NCBI GenBank assembly: GCA_964400655.1
Contig: CAYNVN010000168.1
Coordinates: forward strand, 1 to 10,445
Source of the DNA: B16-G9 sp964400655
GTDB lineage: Bacteria > Bacteroidota > Bacteroidia > Bacteroidales > F082
Direction: 5' to 3'
DNA: 10,445 bases
The position numbers and the translations under genes were made by a program. The notes beneath the pieces are model-generated. The model was given only the letters and a program-made list of their open reading frames with translations, made no database searches and was not told the origin of the DNA. Shown here in pieces: positions 4,922-10,445 of this stretch. Each line of letters starts with the position of its first letter. The stretch's first letter is position 1.

Positions 4922-7168
4922 TTAAAACTTTTCAATACGGCTAACCCTGATGACTCCTTTAATCTTTTTAACGCTTTTCATTAGATTGTTAAGTTCTTCT
5001 TTATTACTTACATACAGGAAAACGGAAGCCTCTGTTAATTCGCCGATGGTTTCCAAATCGAACTTGCGAATATTTAGGTTGAAATGGTCCGAAACTACCG
5101 TGGTAATGGATTTTATCATTCCTATTTTGTTTTCGGCGGTAAGTTTAAAGCCTGCCAGAAACAGCAGCCCGTTATTATTACCCCAAACGGGACTTGTAAT
5201 TTTTTTTCCGTACTGCGACATGTATTTGATGGCTATTTCGCAATTGGTACGGTGCATTTCAACAGGTTTATCAGGACGAGTGATGCTTACCACGTCATCT
5301 CCCGGAATGGGGTTGCAGCAGGATGAAACAACAAAACCGACATTTGCATGGTCGCTGTTTTTTACGGAAACGAGGTTTTTACCGGTTTTGGTTGAGTGTG
5401 TATCACCCGATTTTTTTGTAAACGGCAGGGTTCCGCTAAAAATATTCGGAAAACGCAGCCAGCTGCTTTTGCGGTCGCTCCCCAAAACAGCCTCTTTAAT
5501 CTCTTTAATGGTGAGTTTTTCGGTGGCCAGATAGTAGTAAAAATCGGTTTCGTTGGTGAGTTTAAGTTTTTCGAGTACCTGATTTGTACTGCATTGTTGT
5601 TGTTCGGCTTTAAGCTGACTGCAAATCTCTTTAAACTTTTGTTCGCCCTGTTGGCGGTATTTGCGGCGTTCGGTTTTTATGGCCAGTTTGATGTTGTTTT
5701 TTGCCTTGGGGGTTACCACAAAATCGAGCCGTTTTTCGGTGGGTTTGTTTTTTTTGGAAGCAATGATTTCCACCTGATCGCCCGAGCTTAATTTATAATC
5801 GACACCAACCAGTTTACGGTTAACATTGGCACCGATGCTTGTGTTGCCCAGGTCGGAGTGAATGGCGTAAGCAAAATCGAGTACCGTTGCGCCTGCGGGA
5901 AGGGTGATAACATCGCCCACAGGGGTGAAGAGGTAAATTTCATCGGAGAAGAGGTTCATCTGGAAATCATCGATAAAGGGAATGGCATCCTGTTCGGCCT
6001 CCATCAACAGTTCTTTGGTACGCGAAAGCCATTTTTCGAGTTCGTTTTTGTCGTATTGATCTTTGTATTTCCAGTAGGCGGCATAGCCTTTGGTGGCTAT
6101 TTGTTCCATGCGGTGGCTGCGTATTTGAACATTTACCCAGTGTCCGCCGGGAATCATAACCGTGGCATGGATGGCAGAATATCCGTTGGCTTTGGGTTGG
6201 GAGATAAGGTCCTGAAGTTTGCTGTTGTTCGATTGAAAAATATTGGTAAGGGCGGCATAGGTGTTCCAGCAAACATATTTTTCCTGTTCGGGTTGGGCAT
6301 CCACTATTATTTCGACGGTGGGGGTAAGAAAGACATCTTCAAATTCAAGTTCTTTTTCGGTCATGTTTTTCCAAATGGAGTACACCGATTTGTGCCTCAG
6401 CCTTATTTCGGCCTGATTACCCGAATGGCTGTAAAAATCTGCCAGCGGTTTGCGAAAAACCTCGAAGCGTTTTTGCAGCTCGTCTTTTTCCTGCTCTATG
6501 CTTTGTTTTATCTGTTTATAGGTTTCGGGATTGAGGTAGCGGAACGAAAGGTCTTCGAGTTCGGATTTCATTTGATACAGTCCGAGGCGATTGGCAAGCG
6601 GGGCGTAGATGTAACGTGTTTCGGAGGCAACTTTTAGTTGTTTCAGGTGGGGCATGGCATCGAGGGTACGCATGTTGTGCAGCCGGTCGGCCAGTTTAAT
6701 AAGTATTACCCTTACATCGTCGGAGAGGGTTAGGAGCACTTTTTTAAGGGTTTCGGCCTGTGCGGTTGAGGAGGCTGTTTCGGAGATGCCTTCAATTTTG
6801 GTTAGCCCGTCGATGATGCGGGCAACTTTTTCGCCGAACATGCCTTCCACTTCGCGCAGGGTGATGTCGGTATCTTCCACGGTATCGTGTAAAAGGGCTG
6901 CAATAATGGATGTGCGGCCCAGCCCCAGTTCGCCGGCAGCGATGGTAGCCACTTCGATGGGGTGTAATATAAAGGGTTCGCCGCTTTTGCGGCGCATATC
7001 TTTATGGGCATCGGCAGCAATTCTGAAAGCTTTGCGAACTTCCCACCTGTCGCGCGTATCTTTACGGGTATGCCACACCTCTATCAGCCGTTTGTAATGA
7101 CGGAGAATTTCCCGCTTTTCCTGTATTTGACCGGTAGTTGTTTTAGTATGTACGGCTTCTTCTTTCAT
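4922..7168 (-). CDS. Long RelA/SpoT homologue (RSH), (p)ppGpp hydrolase with degenerate synthetase domain
   Basis: A 748-residue stringent-response enzyme with the full long-RSH layout. HD hydrolase domain (about 40-200): RRKSGEPFILHP (59-70), LLHDTVEDT (92-100) and KLADRLHNMRTL (158-169) supply His69, His94, Asp95, Asp161 and Asn165, so pyrophosphate removal from (p)ppGpp looks intact. Synthetase domain (about 235-370): PKANGY (325-330) and His334 remain. The normally invariant Glu of EVQIRT is Asn346 (VNVQIRS), the Lys of the KDY motif is Gln319 and the Arg of AIR is Glu286. TGS domain: about 409-472. Conserved-cysteine region CCNPIPGDD: 617-625. C-terminal ACT domain: about 672-748. I infer a hydrolase-only, SpoT-like protein, with (p)ppGpp made elsewhere. 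It is first in the five-gene minus-strand run. No gene symbol is given because relA, spoT and rel are used inconsistently in this phylum. Confidence 0.93.
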   Translation of the reverse strand: MKEEAVHTKTTTGQIQEKREILRHYKRLIEVWHTRKDTRDRWEVRKAFRIAADAHKDMRRKSGEPFILHPIEVATIAAGELGLGRTSIIAALLHDTVEDTDITLREVEGMFGEKVARIIDGLTKIEGISETASSTAQAETLKKVLLTLSDDVRVILIKLADRLHNMRTLDAMPHLKQLKVASETRYIYAPLANRLGLYQMKSELEDLSFRYLNPETYKQIKQSIEQEKDELQKRFEVFRKPLADFYSHSGNQAEIRLRHKSVYSIWKNMTEKELEFEDVFLTPTVEIIVDAQPEQEKYVCWNTYAALTNIFQSNNSKLQDLISQPKANGYSAIHATVMIPGGHWVNVQIRSHRMEQIATKGYAAYWKYKDQYDKNELEKWLSRTKELLMEAEQDAIPFIDDFQMNLFSDEIYLFTPVGDVITLPAGATVLDFAYAIHSDLGNTSIGANVNRKLVGVDYKLSSGDQVEIIASKKNKPTEKRLDFVVTPKAKNNIKLAIKTERRKYRQQGEQKFKEICSQLKAEQQQCSTNQVLEKLKLTNETDFYYYLATEKLTIKEIKEAVLGSDRKSSWLRFPNIFSGTLPFTKKSGDTHSTKTGKNLVSVKNSDHANVGFVVSSCCNPIPGDDVVSITRPDKPVEMHRTNCEIAIKYMSQYGKKITSPVWGNNNGLLFLAGFKLTAENKIGMIKSITTVVSDHFNLNIRKFDLETIGELTEASVFLYVSNKEELNNLMKSVKKIKGVIRVSRIEKF

Positions 7169-7175
7169 GATTGTA

Positions 7176-7183
7176 CAAAATTA
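7176..7183 (-). promoter_or_regulatory. Possible Bacteroidota -7 box upstream of RSH
   Basis: TAATTTTG on the minus strand is a perfect match to the Bacteroidota TAnnTTTG element. TTTG occurs 14 bases further upstream (7201-7198), which is shorter than the usual spacing. The box is only 7 bases before the ATG, so if used, the transcript would be almost leaderless or translation would begin further in. A chance match in T-rich DNA is quite possible. Confidence 0.25.
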
Positions 7184-7270
7184 AGTAAAAACCAAAGCAA
7201 ACATAACAGGAAACAGGATGTTTTGTATGTTATTTTTAGGTTATAAAGATAACGGGAACAAGCCTTAAAG

Positions 7271-7433
7271 CAGAAGGGGAACCTGCGGCAGGGATGGGAG
7301 TGGCAGCCCCCGGCACTGTAAACAGATGTTGAGTTGTTGCGGCAGAGCGACTGAAAGAAGCTACTGCCGCAACATTACGAAACACGGTTTACAGGGGCGG
7401 GGCTATAACGGACAGCCCGGTTAAGCCGCCCTG
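7271..7433 (+). ncRNA. Candidate structured RNA of unknown family
   Basis: A GC-rich island in the AT-rich divergent spacer with several long exact complementarities. They are TGTTGCGGCAG (7335-7345) with CTGCCGCAACA (7364-7374), extended by AGC/GCT; CTGTAAAC (7316-7323) with GTTTACAG (7387-7394); CCCCG-type pairing of 7308-7312 with 7398-7402; and CAGGG (7289-7293) with CCCTG (7429-7433). Together these nest into one long interrupted rod, with an 11/12-base internal loop (7324-7334 and 7375-7386). Alternative local hairpins compete: GGGG-AAC-CTGC (7276-7286) with GCAGCCCC (7303-7310), and CAGGGGCGG (7392-7400) with CCGCCCTG (7426-7433). Strand is not settled; plus is chosen because TTTTG (7221-7225) and TATAAAG (7242-7248) lie upstream. 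It could be a stand-alone RNA (6S-like in shape) or the leader of the gene at 7521. Confidence 0.55.
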
Positions 7434-7492
7434 AAAATGTTAAAATTATTTTTTCTGTTTAGCCGATATGGCACTGCCTTTGCTTATTTTAC

Positions 7493-7500
7493 TACTTTTG
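7493..7500 (+). promoter_or_regulatory. Possible Bacteroidota -7 box for the surface-protein gene
   Basis: TACTTTTG is a perfect TAnnTTTG match, 20 bases before the ATG at 7521. No TTG is found at the expected -33 position, so support is partial. If used, the structured segment upstream would not be part of this mRNA. Confidence 0.3.
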
Positions 7501-7520
7501 ATTTTTGTTAATTTGCATGA

Positions 7521-10124
7521 ATGAAAAAGTTTCCGGCACTTTTTGTTTTGTTATTGATGGCGTTGCAGGTGGCGGCCACACACCAGCGGGCGGCGGAGAT
7601 TACTTATGTGCATAAGGAGGGTTTGACTTACGAATTTACCATAACCATGTACACGCGTACCTCGAGTCCGGCCGACGATACCCGTACTTCGATGCCGATT
7701 TTATGGGGCGATGAAACGGCCGATGAGATACCGCGAATTGTTTGGACGGATTGGGCCGACGACATATCGCTGAACATTTATAAAGGAGAACATACTTTTC
7801 CGGGGCCGGGAACTTATGTTATTTCGGTGGAAGACCCCAACCGTAATAACGGAGTGGTAAATATTCCGAATTCGGTAAATGTTCCGATTTATGTTGAAAC
7901 AACGCTTGTTATCAATCCGTTTTTGGGATACAATAACTCGGTGCAGTTGCTGAACCCGCCCATTGACAAGGCGTGCGTGGGAAAACTTTTTATTCATAAT
8001 CCTGCGGCATACGATCCCGACGGCGACAGTCTGTCGTATAAACTGGTGGTGTGTAAAGGCGCTGCCGGTTACGATATACCCGGATATACTTTTCCCATGG
8101 CATCCGATTTTTTTAAACTGGATTCGGTTACGGGCAATATGGTTTGGAAAAATCCGATGTTGCAGGGCGAATACAATGTGGCGTTTGTGGTGGAAGAGTG
8201 GCGAAGCGGAAATTTAATAGGAACCGTACGGCGCGATATGCAGATAGCGGTGGTTGCCTGCGACCATGATCCGCCCGATATTTTTTCGATTGACGACACC
8301 TGCGAAATAGCAGGCCGGTTTCTTACGTTTCCGGTTTCGGCTACCGACCCCGAAGGAACAAAAGTAACCATCACCGCTTTTGGCGGGCCTTTTAATATGC
8401 CCGACAGTCCGGCACGAATTAACCCCGACCCCGGGGTGGGCACGGGCACCGCACATACCGATTTTGAATGGAATACCAAATGCTCGCATATTCGTAAGTC
8501 GGCGTACAATGTTGTTTTTAAGGCTAAAGATAACGGATATCCGGTTAATTTGGTGAATTTTAAAAACAGCTCGGTAACGGTGATAGGGCCGCCACCCGAA
8601 AATCTTTTTGCCATAGCGCTGGGAAACGGCATTGATTTGGACTGGGATAAAGAGCAGTGCAGCAATGCCACCGGATACAAAATATACCGAAAAGCTGATT
8701 CGTCGTTTTGGGATCCCGGGTTTTGCGAAACGGGTGTGCCTTCATATACGGGTTTTAAACTGATTAAAGTGCTGGAAGGCGTACACAATACCCAATTCAG
8801 GGATGATAACCTGGGTGAGGGGTTAAACCACGGAATAAGATATTGTTACAGGGTTACCGCTACCTTTCACGACGGAGCCGAAAGTCTGGCCTCAAACGAA
8901 GCCTGTACCTTTTTAAAACGTGATGTTCCTATTATTACTCATGTTACCAACGACAGTTTGGATTTAACGGCCGGAAGGGTTAAAGTAATATGGGCTAAAC
9001 CGGTGGAGCTTGACACGGAACAGTATCCGGGGCCTTATCAGTATGTTTTATACCGTAACAACGGTATTGGCTGGGATAATCCGGTGGAGGTGGCCGTGCT
9101 GGAGGGATTGGACGACACTTCGTTTATGGATGTGTCGGTAAACCTGAATACTAATGAAAATCCGTACAGCTACAGGGTCGATCTTAAAAGCACAACGATT
9201 GGGTATATCGACAGTTCGCAGCCTGCATCTTCCGTTTTCCTTACGTTGCATCCTTACAACAAAGCGCTAAGGCTTTCGTGGAGTTTTAAGGTTCCATGGA
9301 TTAATAAGGAATATGTGATTTACAAAAAAAATCCCGGAGCGGATGTGTTTGAAATAATCGACACAACCGATAATACTTATTATTTTGATAAAGGACTTAT
9401 AAATCATCAGGAGTATTGTTACTATGTGCGGGCCGTGGGTCATTATTCGGTTCCCGGAATTATTGACCCGTTAATAAACTTTTCGCAAATTGCCTGTGGC
9501 GAACCGTACGACCGTGAGCCACCGTGTAAGCCGCTGTTGTGGGTTGATACCGATTGTGATGATGTGGAAAACGATTTAACATGGAGCCTTCCATACGATA
9601 CCTGTAACTACGATGTGGCAAAGTATGTTATTTATTATTCTGCGCCCGGCCCCGACAACCTTGTTGCCATCGATTCGATCATGGATCCGTATGATACAAC
9701 CTACACACACGACAATATTGATAATGTGGTGGGATGTTACGGCGTGGTAGCGGTGGATTCGGTAGGCAATCGCAGCGAAATGTCGGATGTGGTTTGTGTT
9801 AATTATGATGCTTGTCCGGCGTGTGAGTTGCCCAATGTTTTTACTCCCAACGATGATAATTTTAACGATTTACTAAGACCTGTTACCGGTAATCCGAAAG
9901 CTACGGTTGACCATATTGAACTTTCGATATTCGATCGGTGGGGTGTGGAGGTGTTTTATACGGAAAACCCTGAGGTGAACTGGGACGGAAAAAATCAGAA
10001 AACAGGTAAACTGCTTCCCGACGGTACCTATTTTTACAAGTGTGTTGCACACGTAATAACCAATGACGGGATTATTACTACCAATCTTCAAGGTTCGGTT
10101 ACGATTGTTACGGGCGTGAGGTAA
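7521..10124 (+). CDS. Secreted Fn3-like surface protein with T9SS type B (gliding-motility type) sorting domain
   Basis: An 867-residue exported protein. A signal peptide (residues 1 to about 19: MKK, then a hydrophobic segment ending near VAA) is followed by THQRAAEITY, a start common in this Bacteroidota family. The N-terminal third is beta-rich, with DPDGDSLSY (about 165-173) and ATDPEGTKV (about 274-282), which recall cadherin or Ig-like strands. Four Fn3-like segments follow at roughly 357-466, 468-571, 572-658 and 660-765, seen as repeated YKIYRK, YVLYRN, YVIYKK and YVIYYS strands and YCYRVTA or YCYYVRA strands. Residues 766-867 are a CHU_C / gliding-motility C-terminal domain (LPNVFTPNDDNFNDLL, FDRWGVEVF, WDGKNQKTGKLLPDGTYFY), the signal for type IX secretion. 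No enzyme motif is seen, so adhesion or a structural role is the likeliest guess. ATG 7521 is used; ATG 7517 is in another frame. Confidence 0.9.
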   Translation: MKKFPALFVLLLMALQVAATHQRAAEITYVHKEGLTYEFTITMYTRTSSPADDTRTSMPILWGDETADEIPRIVWTDWADDISLNIYKGEHTFPGPGTYVISVEDPNRNNGVVNIPNSVNVPIYVETTLVINPFLGYNNSVQLLNPPIDKACVGKLFIHNPAAYDPDGDSLSYKLVVCKGAAGYDIPGYTFPMASDFFKLDSVTGNMVWKNPMLQGEYNVAFVVEEWRSGNLIGTVRRDMQIAVVACDHDPPDIFSIDDTCEIAGRFLTFPVSATDPEGTKVTITAFGGPFNMPDSPARINPDPGVGTGTAHTDFEWNTKCSHIRKSAYNVVFKAKDNGYPVNLVNFKNSSVTVIGPPPENLFAIALGNGIDLDWDKEQCSNATGYKIYRKADSSFWDPGFCETGVPSYTGFKLIKVLEGVHNTQFRDDNLGEGLNHGIRYCYRVTATFHDGAESLASNEACTFLKRDVPIITHVTNDSLDLTAGRVKVIWAKPVELDTEQYPGPYQYVLYRNNGIGWDNPVEVAVLEGLDDTSFMDVSVNLNTNENPYSYRVDLKSTTIGYIDSSQPASSVFLTLHPYNKALRLSWSFKVPWINKEYVIYKKNPGADVFEIIDTTDNTYYFDKGLINHQEYCYYVRAVGHYSVPGIIDPLINFSQIACGEPYDREPPCKPLLWVDTDCDDVENDLTWSLPYDTCNYDVAKYVIYYSAPGPDNLVAIDSIMDPYDTTYTHDNIDNVVGCYGVVAVDSVGNRSEMSDVVCVNYDACPACELPNVFTPNDDNFNDLLRPVTGNPKATVDHIELSIFDRWGVEVFYTENPEVNWDGKNQKTGKLLPDGTYFYKCVAHVITNDGIITTNLQGSVTIVTGVR

Positions 10125-10194
10125 GAGGCTTGGTGACCGGGAGCTGGTAATTCAAGGTTTGAATGTTCAAAGTTTGGAGGTTTGAGGAACTGCT

Positions 10195-10213
10195 AAGGCG
10201 CAAAGGCGCAAAG
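10195..10213. repeat. Short AAAGGCGC tandem repeat
   Basis: AAGGCGC, AAAGGCGC and AAAG follow one another: about two and a half units of eight bases. Such strings are, from general memory, common between genes in Bacteroidota. Confidence 0.6.
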
Positions 10214-10272
10214 AAAACCTTTTCGGTCGAACGAAGGCTTGTGTGGGGAGTCCGGAAAGGTTGAGAGGTTTA

Positions 10273-10328
10273 GCTTGTTGCTTGTTGCTTGTTGCTTGTT
10301 GCTGGTTGCTTGTTGCTTGATGCTGGTT
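10273..10328. repeat. Heptamer tandem array, 8 units of GCTTGTT
   Basis: Eight contiguous 7-bp units. Units 1-4 and 6 are exactly GCTTGTT; units 5 and 8 are GCTGGTT; unit 7 is GCTTGAT. It is followed by a further G and the TTCAAGGTTTG segment. No reading frame passes through it, so a phase-variable protein is not indicated. Confidence 0.9.
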
Positions 10329-10341
10329 GGTTCAAGGTTTG

Positions 10342-10373
10342 GAGGTTTAAAAGTTTAGAGGTTTAAAAGTTTG
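10342..10373. repeat. 16-bp direct tandem duplication
   Basis: GAGGTTTAAAAGTTTA (10342-10357) is followed at once by GAGGTTTAAAAGTTTG (10358-10373), differing only in the last base. It is part of the TTCAAGGTTTG-type repeat also seen near 115-144 and 10151-10187. Confidence 0.8.
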
Positions 10374-10445
10374 ATGTGTGTTTCGGGTTATTGGGATGCT
10401 AACTTTTCTTTTTTCCGAAAAGGACTTTGTAAAAAAAGTATCCCG

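Larger units (their letters stand above)
10125..10445. other. Gene-free, repeat-rich intergenic region
   Basis: No coding frame or RNA gene is recognisable. It contains TTCAAGGTTTG-type segments (10151-10187 and 10331-10375) related to 115-144 at the other end of the window. It also contains a short AAAGGCGC repeat (10195-10213) and a heptamer array (10273-10328). No obvious terminator follows the surface-protein stop codon. Confidence 0.7.

Noticed and set aside
5858..6637. 259-residue open frame on the plus strand opposite the RSH gene
   Set aside because: It lies wholly antisense to a conserved, full-length RSH. Its translation shows no recognisable family and reflects the complementary codons.
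7276..7323. Cobalamin riboswitch core (GGGGAAC ... GGCAGCCCCCGGCACTGTAA resembles GGGAA ... GGCTGCCCCCGCAACTGTAA)
   Set aside because: The resemblance is real over about 20 bases, but the GGTG segment and the terminal B12 box (AGTCAGGAGACC type) are not found at the right distance. The downstream gene is not linked to B12. I keep it only as an unassigned structured RNA, with a covariance-model search as the decisive test.
7169..7520. tmRNA, RNase P RNA or SRP RNA in the GC-rich spacer
   Set aside because: None of the signatures I looked for is present: no tmRNA ends, no GAGGAAAGTCC-type RNase P core and no GGAAGCAGC-type SRP loop.
8069..8788. 239-residue minus-strand open frame inside the surface-protein gene
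   Set aside because: It is fully antisense to the 867-residue secreted protein, which has a signal peptide and sorting domain. The antisense translation has no motif.

Overview
The window looks like a Bacteroidota (Bacteroidetes) chromosome, probably from the Bacteroidales/Marinilabiliales side. The signs are a type IX secretion (gliding-motility type) C-terminal sorting domain, AT-rich spacers almost free of Shine-Dalgarno sequences, promoter-like TAnnTTTG boxes, and repeat-rich intergenic DNA at both ends. It holds six protein genes, one likely structured RNA and two repeat fields.

Layout. Positions 1-668 carry no gene. They are a mosaic of near-palindromic GC-rich 21-bp elements set in T-rich DNA. 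From 7168 down to 669 five genes run on the minus strand: a long RelA/SpoT homologue (RSH), a Fur-family regulator, purA (adenylosuccinate synthetase), a secreted WG-repeat protein and prfB (release factor 2). Positions 7169-7520 separate this run from a plus-strand gene and contain a GC-rich, strongly self-complementary segment, probably a non-coding RNA or leader. Positions 7521-10124 encode a large secreted protein with Fn3-like domains and a T9SS type B sorting domain. Positions 10125-10445 are again repeats, including an eight-unit heptamer array.

Function. RSH and PurA are linked by (p)ppGpp and purine metabolism: RSH enzymes set (p)ppGpp, and (p)ppGpp inhibits PurA in bacteria where this has been studied. 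A terminator-like hairpin sits between the Fur-family gene and purA. The WG-repeat gene and prfB are tightly packed, with a TAATG stop/start overlap as one of two possible prfB starts.

Most notable points: (1) prfB is split by an in-frame UGA and needs the classical +1 programmed frameshift, with an AGGAGG stimulator, in a phylum that hardly uses Shine-Dalgarno pairing for initiation. (2) The RSH keeps its hydrolase residues, but several synthetase catalytic and binding positions are replaced, which suggests a hydrolase-only enzyme. (3) The structured RNA candidate at about 7271-7433 can fold into a long interrupted rod with a central bubble. (4) The palindromic elements occur in opposite orientations inside otherwise similar flanks. 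I saw no clear defence system, CRISPR array, transposase, tRNA or rRNA.
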